The notes under the pieces: generated by a model
What the model saw: the letters and a program-made list of their open reading frames with translations, nothing else
What the model was told of the DNA's origin: nothing
Databases searched by the model: none
In this document: piece by piece, positions 1 through 8,139 of the stretch
Layout: each line of letters starts with the position of its first letter
How positions within the stretch are numbered: the stretch's first letter is position 1
Translations under genes and position numbers: made by a program
NCBI RefSeq assembly: GCF_023806465.1
Contig: NZ_JAMSLS010000003.1
Location: 310,001-374,000, forward strand
Reading direction: 5' to 3'
Origin: Thermomicrobium sp. CFH 73360
GTDB lineage: Bacteria; Chloroflexota; Chloroflexia; Thermomicrobiales; Thermomicrobiaceae
Length of the DNA stretch: 64,000 bases

Positions 1-621
1 CAGCAGGTGAAGCTTCTGCATGCCGAGCCGTAAACGAGTCTTGATCGTGCCAATCGGCTCGCCGAGTACGGCCGCGATCTCACTGTGCGTGAGGCCAGCA
101 AAGTAGGCGAGTTCGATTGCCTGCCGCTGTGGCTCGGGGAGCTGTGCCATCGCTTGCCGGACGCGGTCGCGGAGTTCGCTGACCTCGGCTGCTTCGTGGG
201 CGATTGCTGCCTCGTCGGTCTCGGTCGACGGCAGGTAACCGAGTTCGACGAAGTCGGCACGCTGGGGCCGTCGGCTTCGTGACCGGAGTGCATCGACGGC
301 AAGGTTGTGGGCGATACTCATCAGCCAGCTCCCAAACGAGCCGCGTCGTGCGTCGTACCGAGCTGCCTGCTGCCAGAGGCGTAGGAATGTTTCCTGCAGC
401 AATTCCTCGGCTTCGGCGGGATCACCGAGCATGCGAAGCGCAAGCGAGAAAACGGGACGAGCGTAGCGATCGTAGAGCTGTTCGAGCGCTCGGGCATCGC
501 CATCAGCGACGCGCTGGACGAGCACGTCGTCGCTGAGGAACTCCGCCTCCACGGACCCGCTCGCGCGCCGAGCGAACCCGCTGCACTGCAATATACGGCG
601 ATACGTCTGGCTTAGATGCAT
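1..621 (-). CDS. ECF-type RNA polymerase sigma factor (C-terminus cut by window edge)
   Basis: Read on the minus strand from ATG at 621, the frame stays open for 207 codons to base 1, so the C-terminus lies outside the window. Residues about 30-115 match sigma region 2 (ALEQLYDRYARPVF, EELLQETFLRLW, GSWLMSIAHNLAVDALR). Residues about 155-205 match region 4, with the helix-turn-helix HSEIAAVLGEPIGTIKTRLR. The two are joined by an acidic linker, as in extracytoplasmic-function sigma factors that direct polymerase to stress promoters. It follows the secreted hydrolase gene by 44 bp on the same strand and is probably the last visible gene of the yceI-hydrolase-sigma operon. An anti-sigma gene would be expected just outside the window; that is inference. 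Confidence 0.9.
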   Translation of the reverse strand, partial: MHLSQTYRRILQCSGFARRASGSVEAEFLSDDVLVQRVADGDARALEQLYDRYARPVFSLALRMLGDPAEAEELLQETFLRLWQQAARYDARRGSFGSWLMSIAHNLAVDALRSRSRRPQRADFVELGYLPSTETDEAAIAHEAAEVSELRDRVRQAMAQLPEPQRQAIELAYFAGLTHSEIAAVLGEPIGTIKTRLRLGMQKLHLL

Positions 622-665
622 CGGCGTCCGCTCCTTGGTGACACTGCCAGTATACCGAAGGCGCG

Positions 666-1778
666 TCAGTCTGAGCGGAGGGTGCGGTCGTAGAATGCGG
701 TCACGCGGTCCATGAAGAGTCGCCAGGCGGGGGGAGAGAAGGCATGTCCCTCGCCGGGATACTCGAAGTACTCGACCGACTTTCCCGCAAGTTGGAGGCT
801 ATCACGGATCGTGCGTGACCATTCTGGTGGCGTCACGGTGTCAGCAGTGCCAATGTGGATTTGGACAGGACAGGAAACGAAGTGAAAGTGGAAGAGCGGT
901 GACGTGGCGCGAAGAAAGGTTTCATCCTCGGCGACCGCTTGGTAAAGCGAGTGAAGGGGGTCATTGGGCTGCACACCGGCACCCCACTTGCGTATGTTAT
1001 CGAGATCCCAGCCGGAGACTGGAGCGTAGAGGACAGCAGCGCGGATCCGCTGGTCAATGCAAACTGCCTTGGCTACCAAGCCACCACCCATACTGTGCCC
1101 CCACAGACCAATCCGTGCGGGGTCGGCTTGTGGCAGCGAGGGGAGCGAGCTGATGAGATTCAGGGTGTCGATGACGATACCCGTCCGAAAGTAATTTGGG
1201 CCAGGATCGGACGCGCCCCAGCCACGGAGGTCGGGGGCGAGACAGAGGAACCCTCGACGGGCGAGATGGTCAGCTGCAACGATGGTGTCGGCGCCGGTCC
1301 AGTACTGCTCAGGAGGAATATAGCCATGGCAGAGGATAACAACGGGAAACGGACCGTCGCCGCGGGGGAGGTGGAGTCCACCACTGATGCGCAGCCCGTC
1401 GCTTAGATAGCGAATATAGGCAAAGGTGTAGGCCTCGGTTTCAGCGACGATGCGGATGATCTCAAGAGGGCCGCCAGGATAAGACCGGGCACGTAACCCT
1501 TCGATCGTATAGGCGGCGAGCGGATGCGGGGTTGGAGTCGGGGCCAAGGTTGGGGTGGGCGAGGAGACTGGTGTTGGGGTGGGACGAGAAGGAGTTGGCG
1601 AAGCAGTTGGAGAGGGCCGGGGTTCGGCTGTTCCCGTAGACCCCGGCCCGAGAGAGGAGGTGGGAGAGGGCAGGCTGGACGTTTGCGGAGGACTGGCTCG
1701 GCTGCGGCACGCGACCGCGAGCCCGAGGCTGGTGAGGAGGAAGTGCCGTCTCGTGAGGTGGAAGCGGCCTCTCCTCAT
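666..1778 (-). CDS. Secreted lipoprotein alpha/beta hydrolase (dienelactone hydrolase / S9 peptidase-like)
   Basis: 370 residues. The N-terminus has a twin-arginine pair (R10-R11), a short hydrophobic segment and a lipobox ending at C24, so the protein is probably exported and lipid-anchored. Residues about 25-88 are a Pro/Ser/Thr-rich linker. The rest is an alpha/beta hydrolase: nucleophile elbow GHSMGG with Ser229, an acid in HIGTADTVTP and the catalytic His in GEGHAF near the C-terminus. The substrate (ester or peptide) cannot be told from sequence. The ATG overlaps the stop of the upstream YceI-like gene by 4 bp (1775-1778), implying translational coupling, and an ECF sigma gene follows. 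Confidence 0.88.
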   Translation of the reverse strand: MRRGRFHLTRRHFLLTSLGLAVACRSRASPPQTSSLPSPTSSLGPGSTGTAEPRPSPTASPTPSRPTPTPVSSPTPTLAPTPTPHPLAAYTIEGLRARSYPGGPLEIIRIVAETEAYTFAYIRYLSDGLRISGGLHLPRGDGPFPVVILCHGYIPPEQYWTGADTIVAADHLARRGFLCLAPDLRGWGASDPGPNYFRTGIVIDTLNLISSLPSLPQADPARIGLWGHSMGGGLVAKAVCIDQRIRAAVLYAPVSGWDLDNIRKWGAGVQPNDPLHSLYQAVAEDETFLRATSPLFHFHFVSCPVQIHIGTADTVTPPEWSRTIRDSLQLAGKSVEYFEYPGEGHAFSPPAWRLFMDRVTAFYDRTLRSD

Positions 1779-2548
1779 GGCGCTGGCTCCAGAGTGAAGT
1801 CCAACTCCAGCGTGATGGTGTCTTCAAGACTCAGCACAATCGGCACGCGTGGTGGAGTCATCGCAAAGTCTTGGAAGGTCACCTGGGTTATCGCTGTCCC
1901 GGTAATGCGCGTGCCGTCAAACGATGCTTGGACGTTCCAGGTGACCGGCTTAGTCACGCCGTGGACTGTCAAATTTCCCACAAGTTGGAAGGATGCTTGG
2001 CCGTTCGTTGGCAATGGCCAAGGTAACCCCTGAACCTCGGTTGGTTGGAAGTCGGCGGTGGGATACTTCGCCACTTCTAAGGTGTTTTGTTTGATGTAGT
2101 TATCACGGCGGGTCTCGTCGCTCCGTAGCGTTGTCAAATCCACTGTAAAGCGTGAGCGCTGAGAATCGATTTTGCCGTCAGCGGTGAGAGCAATCTGGCC
2201 CTCGATGGCCTGGGTCCGGCCGACGGCATCATTCGGAAGTGAGCGTCCGAGAAGTTGCTCACGAGCCCGGTAGCGGGCCTCGCTTTGCTGAGGCACGATG
2301 TGGAAGATCTTGTGAGCTCCGGTTGGGGTGATTATAGAGGTTGGAACCACTTGCGTTGTCTCTTGGGCGACAGGAGTTGCAGTTGCCGTTGGGGTGCTCG
2401 CCAAGGAAACTGTGGGCGTCGGCATAGCCGCAGGAGTGACGCGAGGTGTTGCGGTTGGGGTGATGGTCGCACCCGCTCCACAGGCCGTGATGGTGAGTGA
2501 GGCGAGCACCAGAAGTGTGAGCTGGCTTCGGATTGTGATTGCGAGCAT
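1775..2548 (-). CDS. YceI-family lipoprotein (lipocalin-like fold)
   Basis: 257 residues from ATG at 2548, chosen because a GGGGAGAGGG ribosome-binding stretch lies just upstream and the signal peptide then starts at residue 1; an upstream in-frame start at 2623 would put 25 charged residues ahead of it. Hydrophobic segment, then lipobox ITAC with Cys23, then a Thr/Pro-rich linker to about residue 75. The remainder has YceI features: IVPQQSEARYR, FTVDLTTLRSDETRRDNYI, a KYPTADFQPT segment, NLTVHGVTKPVTW and a conserved F-F-M-T-P end region. YceI proteins bind isoprenoid-type lipids in the periplasm. It is the first gene of a three-gene operon whose promoter carries the same 11-bp repeat array as htrA. 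Confidence 0.88.
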   Translation of the reverse strand: MLAITIRSQLTLLVLASLTITACGAGATITPTATPRVTPAAMPTPTVSLASTPTATATPVAQETTQVVPTSIITPTGAHKIFHIVPQQSEARYRAREQLLGRSLPNDAVGRTQAIEGQIALTADGKIDSQRSRFTVDLTTLRSDETRRDNYIKQNTLEVAKYPTADFQPTEVQGLPWPLPTNGQASFQLVGNLTVHGVTKPVTWNVQASFDGTRITGTAITQVTFQDFAMTPPRVPIVLSLEDTITLELDFTLEPAP

Positions 2549-2592
2549 TCGGCTCTTCCCTCTCCCCGCCTCTTGCTCCTGGTTCTGATTCG

Positions 2593-2647
2593 AGCCTAAC
2601 GCAGAAGGCTGAGAACGGGACAAGAGATCGGTGAGAAGTTGCTAAGA
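2593..2647 (-). promoter_or_regulatory. yceI operon promoter: four 11-bp-spaced TCT repeats plus TAGGCT -10
   Basis: On the minus strand, 8-mers TCTTAGCA, TCTCACCG, TCTTGTCC and TCTCAGCC begin at 2647, 2636, 2625 and 2614, exactly 11 bp apart. A TAGGCT box lies at 2598-2593, 16 bp after the start of the fourth repeat. The htrA promoter has the same geometry. Direct repeats at 11-bp spacing are the usual binding pattern of OmpR/PhoB-family response regulators, and such a regulator is encoded divergently at 2723. Confidence 0.65.
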
Positions 2648-2722
2648 GTGACTTCCGTCAACAGAGTGACGTGGTAGGATGGCCGCAGAATCGGGTGCAA
2701 GCCTGCGCTCGGGGGCCGAGGC

Positions 2723-3400
2723 ATGGTGCACGTCCTGGTGGTTGATGACGATACTCGGCTGGTTGAGATGCTGCGTCGGACGCTTGCTTACGAAGGCTTT
2801 ACGGTGAGCGTGGCGCAGTCGGGTGATGAGGCGTTGCGTCTTGTGACGGAGCGACGGCCGGATCTCGTGGTGCTTGACTGGCTGCTGCCGGGATTGGATG
2901 GTCTCGCGGTCGTGCAGCGGTTACGGGCCGCAGGTGACGGAACACCGATTCTCATGCTGACAGCGAAGGATGCGGTGGAAGACCGGGTCTTGGGGCTTGA
3001 CAGTGGTGCGGATGACTACCTGGTGAAACCGTTTGCTCCGGCGGAGTTATTGGCGCGGATTCGGGCGCTCTTGCGGCGCGTGGAGCCAGCAAGCGACGAG
3101 AAGCCGCTGGTGTTCGCAGACTTGGTGCTTGATCCGGTGACGCGAGAGACCCGTCGAGGTGAGCGGACATTCCGCTTGAGCCCGCGAGAATTCGACCTCC
3201 TGTATTACTTGATGCGACATCCGCGCCGGGTACTGACGCGGCGGCAGATTCTGCTGGCTGTGTGGGGGCACGACTTCGACGGATATGACAGTGTCTTGGA
3301 CGTCTACATTGGCTACTTGCGGCAGAAGCTCGAGGCTGGCGGTGAGCCGCGGTTGATCCAAACGGTGCGTGGGGTCGGCTATGTGCTGCGGGAGCCATGA
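2723..3400 (+). CDS. OmpR/PhoB-family response regulator
   Basis: 225 residues. Receiver domain at 1-115 with acidic pocket DDD (residues 8-10), phosphoacceptor Asp52 in VVLDWLLPG, switch Thr in MLTAKD and the conserved Lys in LVKPF. Winged-helix output domain at about 130-225 (LSPREFDLLYYLMRHPRRVLTR, then VWGHDF and the wing VRGVGYVLREP). It pairs with the histidine kinase that starts 3 bp downstream. Adjacent promoters for htrA and the divergent yceI gene carry in-phase 11-bp direct repeats that suit binding by this family, so its likely role is an envelope-stress response. Confidence 0.96.
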   Translation: MVHVLVVDDDTRLVEMLRRTLAYEGFTVSVAQSGDEALRLVTERRPDLVVLDWLLPGLDGLAVVQRLRAAGDGTPILMLTAKDAVEDRVLGLDSGADDYLVKPFAPAELLARIRALLRRVEPASDEKPLVFADLVLDPVTRETRRGERTFRLSPREFDLLYYLMRHPRRVLTRRQILLAVWGHDFDGYDSVLDVYIGYLRQKLEAGGEPRLIQTVRGVGYVLREP

Positions 3401-3403
3401 GCG

Positions 3404-4849
3404 ATGTCGATCCGGCTGCGCCTGACTTTGCTTTACAGTGGGATCCTGGCCTGCACGCTAATCATCTTCAGTGTTGTGCTCTATGTCCTGGTGGCACGGT
3501 TTACGCTGAACTGGCAGGAGCAAGCGCTTGCTGAGGAATCGGCCCAGATCCTCACGCAAGGTGAGTTTCGCTTGACCGTCATCCGCACTCCACAGGGGAA
3601 AATTGCGATCCCACAAACCTTTGTTCAAACACGGGATCTCTCTGGTCAGGTCGTCTCACGGTCAATTAACCTCAACGGGTACGAGCTTCCGTTGAGCCCG
3701 AAAGGCTTTGCAGCACTCCGTGATGGTGAGGCGAATGGTTGGCTGGAAATTGTCCGGACGGAAAACGGGCGGTTGCTGATCTACAGCCGAGCCGTAATTT
3801 CAAATGGTCAGCCAGTTGGGATCTTACAGGTCGCGCGGTCGCTGGCGGATTTGGACCAGGCGCTGGCAACGCTCCGTCAGTACCTGATCGTCGGGACACT
3901 GGTCTCCACTATTACGGCCTTCTTTGGCGGATGGGTCTTGGCGGGAGCGAGCCTACGGCCGATTAATCGAATTACCCAGACGGCGCGAGAGATTGGCCGA
4001 GCACGCGACTTCGGGCGGCGTGTGGAGTATGAGGGGCCGAATGATGAGATTGGGGCACTGGTGACGACGCTGAACGAGATGCTGACCGAACTGCAGGCGG
4101 CGTACCAGCAGGTGGAACAGGCACTTGTGGCGCAGCGACGGTTCGTTGCGGACGCCTCGCACGAGCTGCGAACACCGCTGACGACGTTACGTGGCAACGT
4201 GGAACTCTTGCAGCGTGAGCCACCGTTACCAGAGGAGGAACGCCGAGCAATCCTTGCGGACATCACCGCGGAGTTAGACCGGATGATCCGACTGGTACGC
4301 GAGCTCCTGACGCTTGCGCGGGTGGATGCTGGGCTGCAGCCGCGGCTGGAACCGGTGGAGTTGGGAGTACTGTTGGAGGAGGCAGTACGGCAAGCGCAGC
4401 TCTTGCGCCCTCGTCCAGTGGTCCGGGCACGCGTGGAGCGGGATGCGGTGGTGCGAGCGGATCGGGATCTCTTGCGGCAGGTGCTACTCATCCTGCTTGA
4501 CAATGCGCTGAAGTACACTCCTGAAAACGGCGATGTTGAAGTCACAACGGTGATCGAAGGGAAGCGGGCGGGAATTACGGTGCGTGACACAGGGGTGGGG
4601 ATCGATCCGGCGATCCTGCCGCACATCTTTGAGCGCTTCTTCCGCGGTGACACCGCGCGCAGTGGAGAAGGGACAGGGCTCGGGCTCGCCATTGCGAAGT
4701 CCTTGGTCGAGGCGATGCACGGTGAGATCCGAGTGACCAGCCGGCCGGGCGTGGGAAGCGCATTCACGGTTCTCCTGCCGTTGGAGGCAGAGTTGCCGGC
4801 TGGCGACGTTGCGGAGCGAACAGTACCCGCGCTCGTTGGGCTCGAGTGA
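3404..4849 (+). CDS. Membrane sensor histidine kinase
   Basis: 481 residues. Two membrane segments (about 6-28 and 156-178) flank an extracytoplasmic sensor region of about 125 residues. A HAMP linker follows (about 180-232), then a dimerisation helix with phosphoacceptor His253 in SHELRTPLTTL. The ATPase domain has an N box (LLDNALKYTPENG), G1 DTGVGI, an F box (FERFFRGD) and G2 GTGLGLAIAK. The architecture is that of the PhoR/MprB/CssS group. It starts 3 bp after its response regulator, and the HtrA protease gene follows, the arrangement seen in MprAB-PepD-like systems; the link to envelope stress is inferred from that context. Confidence 0.95.
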   Translation: MSIRLRLTLLYSGILACTLIIFSVVLYVLVARFTLNWQEQALAEESAQILTQGEFRLTVIRTPQGKIAIPQTFVQTRDLSGQVVSRSINLNGYELPLSPKGFAALRDGEANGWLEIVRTENGRLLIYSRAVISNGQPVGILQVARSLADLDQALATLRQYLIVGTLVSTITAFFGGWVLAGASLRPINRITQTAREIGRARDFGRRVEYEGPNDEIGALVTTLNEMLTELQAAYQQVEQALVAQRRFVADASHELRTPLTTLRGNVELLQREPPLPEEERRAILADITAELDRMIRLVRELLTLARVDAGLQPRLEPVELGVLLEEAVRQAQLLRPRPVVRARVERDAVVRADRDLLRQVLLILLDNALKYTPENGDVEVTTVIEGKRAGITVRDTGVGIDPAILPHIFERFFRGDTARSGEGTGLGLAIAKSLVEAMHGEIRVTSRPGVGSAFTVLLPLEAELPAGDVAERTVPALVGLE

Positions 4850-4863
4850 GATTCGGCGGCGTT

Positions 4864-4918
4864 TCTCAGCAGATTCTCAGCAAACTCTTGAGGCGCTCTG
4901 AAGGACAGCCGCTAGGCT
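4864..4918 (+). promoter_or_regulatory. htrA promoter: four 11-bp-spaced TCT repeats plus TAGGCT -10
   Basis: TCTCAGCA occurs twice (4864 and 4875; extended TTCTCAGCA identical 9 of 9). In-phase weaker copies TCTTGAGG and TCTGAAGG follow at 4886 and 4897, and TAGGCT lies at 4913-4918. Repeat spacing is 11 bp, and the fourth repeat starts 16 bp before TAGGCT, exactly as in the yceI promoter. This suggests activation by the OmpR-type regulator encoded immediately upstream. Confidence 0.68.
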
Positions 4919-4974
4919 AAGAGTCGCGACCGCAGCATCGCGGCTGCCAGAGTATCGCGACAGGAGGTGACGGC

Positions 4975-6144
4975 ATGCAGGAAGGATCGGTCGGGCAGCG
5001 CCACGGCGGGCGTGGGTTGCTCGTCCTGTTGGTGGTGGTCGGGTTTCTGGTGGCTGGTCTGGTCGGTGGGCTTGCTGGAGCGAGCCTGGTACGGGAGGGC
5101 GAAGCTTCCGCAGCGACACCGACGATTGCCGCAAGTACAACGTCGCCGGCATCACGGGTCCAGCCGGTGGCTGAGACCGAGGCGACAACCCCGGCTGGGG
5201 AGGTGTACCAGCGTTACGGCAAAGCAGTCGTGGACGTGATCGCCCGTGCATCGGGTGGATTCTTTGACGAGCAGGGTAGTGGTTCAGGTGTGGTTGTTGA
5301 TCCGAGCGGGCTGATCGTAACCGCGGCGCATGTGGTGTCGGGGGCACCGAGTGTCCAGGTGCAATTCGCGACTGGTGACCGGCTGAGCGCACGGGTGCTG
5401 GGAACGGATCAGGCGAACGATCTGGCGTTATTGAAGGTTGACCGGCTGCCTGATGGCATTCCGGTTGCGCCGCTGGGTGACTCTGACACGGTGCAAGTGG
5501 GTGATCTCGTGATCGCGATCGGTTCACCGTTCGGCCTTTCTGGGACAGTAACGCAGGGGATTGTGAGCGCGGTCAACCGAAGCTGGAACCCGCCTGGGGA
5601 TCGACTGCGGACGGGGTTGATTCAGACGGACGCGCCGATTAATCCAGGAAACAGCGGGGGACCGCTCTTCAATGCAAAAGGCGAAGTAATCGGGATTGCG
5701 ACGATGATCGAAAGCCCGATCCGCGGCAATGTGGGGATTGGGTTTGCGGTGCCGAGCAACACGGTGAAGCGGGTTCTCCCGCAGCTCGAAGGCGGTGCAC
5801 AACTCCAACCAGCTTGGCTTGGGATCAGTGGTACTGATCTGGATGCGGCGACAGCACAGCGATTTGGCCTCAGCATCCAGCAGGGAGTGATTGTGCTGAA
5901 CGTCGTATCTGGGAGCCCGGCGGAGCGTGCCGGGTTGCGTCCGGCGCAGATTCGCGGCAACGACATTGCAGCACTCGGCGACGTGATCGTGGCGTTGGAC
6001 GGGCAACCGGTGCAGGGGATGCAGGATCTGGCAGGGCGGATCGGTGCGCATCAGCCGGGCGAGACCGTTGAGTTGACCGTCTTGCGCAATGGGCAACAGG
6101 AGACCGTCCGCGTCACGCTCGGCTCGTGGCCACAGCAAGGCTAA
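4975..6144 (+). CDS. htrA: HtrA/DegP-family membrane-anchored serine protease with PDZ domain
   Basis: 389 residues. One N-terminal membrane anchor (about 17-38) and a short Thr/Pro-rich spacer precede a trypsin-like domain. The catalytic triad is His119 (TAAHVVSG), Asp149 (ANDLALL) and Ser227 (GNSGGP). A single PDZ domain follows at about 285-380 (WLGISG, VVSGSPAERAGLR, GDVIVALDGQPVQ). The family degrades or refolds damaged envelope proteins. A strong AGGAGGTGA ribosome site precedes the ATG. It lies directly after the two-component genes and behind a promoter carrying the predicted regulator repeats. Confidence 0.95.
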   Translation: MQEGSVGQRHGGRGLLVLLVVVGFLVAGLVGGLAGASLVREGEASAATPTIAASTTSPASRVQPVAETEATTPAGEVYQRYGKAVVDVIARASGGFFDEQGSGSGVVVDPSGLIVTAAHVVSGAPSVQVQFATGDRLSARVLGTDQANDLALLKVDRLPDGIPVAPLGDSDTVQVGDLVIAIGSPFGLSGTVTQGIVSAVNRSWNPPGDRLRTGLIQTDAPINPGNSGGPLFNAKGEVIGIATMIESPIRGNVGIGFAVPSNTVKRVLPQLEGGAQLQPAWLGISGTDLDAATAQRFGLSIQQGVIVLNVVSGSPAERAGLRPAQIRGNDIAALGDVIVALDGQPVQGMQDLAGRIGAHQPGETVELTVLRNGQQETVRVTLGSWPQQG

Positions 6145-6145
6145 G

Positions 6146-6175
6146 TTGACAGCCTGATGGGTGGTGTGCTAGTAT
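6146..6175 (+). promoter_or_regulatory. Promoter of the principal sigma gene
   Basis: TTGACA (6146-6151), an 18-bp spacer and TAGTAT (6170-6175), with TG one base before the -10 (extended -10). The -35 begins 2 bp after the htrA stop codon, so the sigma gene has its own promoter. Confidence 0.75.
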
Positions 6176-6246
6176 ATGTAGGTTTCGAAACGACGTCGTG
6201 CGGTGTCCGTACGACGCGTCCGAACGACGGAGGTAGATGGATACCC

Positions 6247-7251
6247 ATGACGGAGCGAGAACTGCAGGAACTGTTGGAACTGGAAGAGCTTGTCGCTGCT
6301 GAGGGGTTGGAAGAGGTCGAGGAGTTTGAGGAGATCGAGGAGACTGACGACCTCATTGACCAGGCAGCGAATGATGCGGTCTACCGGTACTTCCGGGAGG
6401 TCGGTGGCCATCGGCTCCTGACGCACCAGGAAGAGATTGAGTACTCACGGGCTGTGCGGGCAGGGCTGGCGGCACGCAAGCGGATCGAGGCGGGAGAGGA
6501 CACGCCAGAGTTGCGCGAGCTGGTCCGGAAGGGGATGGAGGCGCGCGAGACCCTCATTCGGCACAATTTGCGCCTGGTGGTTTCGATCGCCAAGCGTTAC
6601 CGCTCGAGTGAGCTGCCGTTGATCGACCTGATTCAGGAGGGCAACATTGGTCTTATGACGGCTGTCGAGCGGTACGATCCAGAACTGGGCTACCGTTTCA
6701 GCACGTATGCGACGTTCTGGATTCGGCAGGCAATTGGTCGAGCGGTGGCCAATTTGAGCCGGACCATTCGGGTGCCGGTGCACATGCATGACTTGATCGC
6801 CAAGATCCGGCGTGCCGAGGCGCAGATTGAGCAGCAGAAGGGTCGGCCGGCCACGAACGAGGAGTTGGCTGAGCTTCTCGGGATCGATGTGACGCGGATT
6901 GAGCAGGCGCGGACGCAGATCCCACGCACCTCCTCGCTCGACAAGCCGATCGGCGAGGACGGTGAGAGCACGATTGGTGACCTCTTGCCGGATCCGCGCA
7001 GCGAGGACGTTGTGGAGGAGGCACTGACGAACGCGATCCGCGAGCAGATTCGGCGGAGCCTGGAGCAGCTCACGGAGCGCGAGCGAACGGTGCTCGTGAT
7101 GCGGTTCGGGCTCGATGGAGAACAGCCACGGACGCTGGCCGAGATTGCCGATGCGCTGAAGATCAGCCGGGAACGTGTCCGTCAGGTTGAGAAGGAGGCG
7201 CTGGCCAAGTTGCGCAACTCCGATCTCCGGCTCCTGGCGAGTGCAGCCTAA
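6247..7251 (+). CDS. sigA: Principal sigma-70 factor (RpoD/SigA type)
   Basis: 334 residues from ATG at 6247, preceded by GGAGGT at 6229-6234. An upstream in-frame ATG at 6157 would lie on the -10 promoter element, so it is rejected. A short acidic Glu/Leu-rich region 1.1 replacement leads to region 1.2 (DAVYRYFREVGGHRLLTHQEEIEYSR). Region 2 is canonical (RHNLRLVVSIAKRY, DLIQEGNIGLM, YRFSTYATFWIRQAI), then region 3 (RVPVHMHDLIAKI) and region 4 (LTERERTVLVMRFGLDGE, TLAEIADALKISRERVRQVE). This is the group 1/2 housekeeping type; with only 334 residues it is short, like other early-branching sigma factors. Confidence 0.93.
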   Translation: MTERELQELLELEELVAAEGLEEVEEFEEIEETDDLIDQAANDAVYRYFREVGGHRLLTHQEEIEYSRAVRAGLAARKRIEAGEDTPELRELVRKGMEARETLIRHNLRLVVSIAKRYRSSELPLIDLIQEGNIGLMTAVERYDPELGYRFSTYATFWIRQAIGRAVANLSRTIRVPVHMHDLIAKIRRAEAQIEQQKGRPATNEELAELLGIDVTRIEQARTQIPRTSSLDKPIGEDGESTIGDLLPDPRSEDVVEEALTNAIREQIRRSLEQLTERERTVLVMRFGLDGEQPRTLAEIADALKISRERVRQVEKEALAKLRNSDLRLLASAA

Positions 7252-7285
7252 GTACCTTGCAGAGCAATCGCAGCGACCTTTGAAC

Positions 7286-7316
7286 GGCCGGTCTCAGGAA
7301 TGAGACCGGCCTTTTT
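7286..7316 (+). terminator. Rho-independent terminator of the sigma gene
   Basis: Perfect 11-bp stem GGCCGGTCTCA / TGAGACCGGCC with loop GGAA, followed by TTTTT. The T tract overlaps the stop codon of the convergent cbiO gene. Confidence 0.92.
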
Positions 7317-8139
7317 AGTCGTGCTCATGCTGATGCTCAGCATCGTGCCAGTGCGGATGCGAGTGCACGATCGGTCCGTGACGATGGAGGTGCTCGTGAA
7401 TGAGGTTCGCTGCGAGGAGTAAGGTGCGGTCGGTGAGAATCAGCTCGGGCGGGCCCTCGGCGATGGGACGATGCTCGTGTTCACCGAAGACAACCACACG
7501 AGTAGCGAGTGTGGCCACAAGGTCGAGTTCGTGGGTCGCGATGATGAGTGTGCGACCACGCCGGTGAAGCTCGGTGAGGAGCTCGATCAGCTGGACTCGA
7601 CTGCGCGGGTCAAGGTTTGCTGTTGGTTCATCGAGGAGGATCACCTCAGGATCCATAACCAGGACGGTGGCGAGAGCGACACGTTTCTTCTCGCCGCCGC
7701 TGAGTTCAAAGGGTGCGCGGTCTGAAAGGTGGAGGATGCCGAGTTCATCGAGCGTCGTAAACACAGCCTGGCGAATGCGCTCGCTTGGCCAACCAAGCTG
7801 GAGTGGTCCAAAGGCAACGTCATCGAAGACGGTCGGGGAGAAGAGCTGGACATCCGGCTCCTGAAAGACAAGTCCCACGCGCTGGTGGAGCCAGTACCCG
7901 AGTTCTGGATCGTCGGCCGCCCTGGTGATATCACGGCCGAAGGCGAGCACGCGACCGCTTGTCGGTCGGTAGAGTCCATCAAGGATTTTGAGGAGCGTTG
8001 ACTTCCCCGATCCGTTGGGACCAAGGATGACAAGAGCCTCCCCAGCGCGGATGGTAAGGTCGACGTCCCGAAGGGCGACGATCCGATTCTGGTAGGAGTA
8101 GCTGACACCGGAGAGCTCAAATACCGTGGTGTCGTTCAT
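7315..8139 (-). CDS. cbiO: Energy-coupling-factor Ni/Co transporter ATPase
   Basis: 274 residues. Canonical ABC ATPase: Walker A GPNGSGKST, Q loop VFQEPD, signature LSGGEKKRVALA, Walker B VILLDEPTANLD and H loop ATHEL. The last about 30 residues are strikingly histidine-rich (HEHLHRHGPIVHSHPHWHD, ending HQHEHD), a probable metal-binding tail found in some Ni/Co ECF ATPases. It overlaps the upstream cbiQ by 4 bp and completes a cbiM-cbiQ-cbiO set for high-affinity uptake of nickel or cobalt. Sequence alone does not separate the two metals. Confidence 0.94.
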   Translation of the reverse strand: MNDTTVFELSGVSYSYQNRIVALRDVDLTIRAGEALVILGPNGSGKSTLLKILDGLYRPTSGRVLAFGRDITRAADDPELGYWLHQRVGLVFQEPDVQLFSPTVFDDVAFGPLQLGWPSERIRQAVFTTLDELGILHLSDRAPFELSGGEKKRVALATVLVMDPEVILLDEPTANLDPRSRVQLIELLTELHRRGRTLIIATHELDLVATLATRVVVFGEHEHRPIAEGPPELILTDRTLLLAANLIHEHLHRHGPIVHSHPHWHDAEHQHEHD

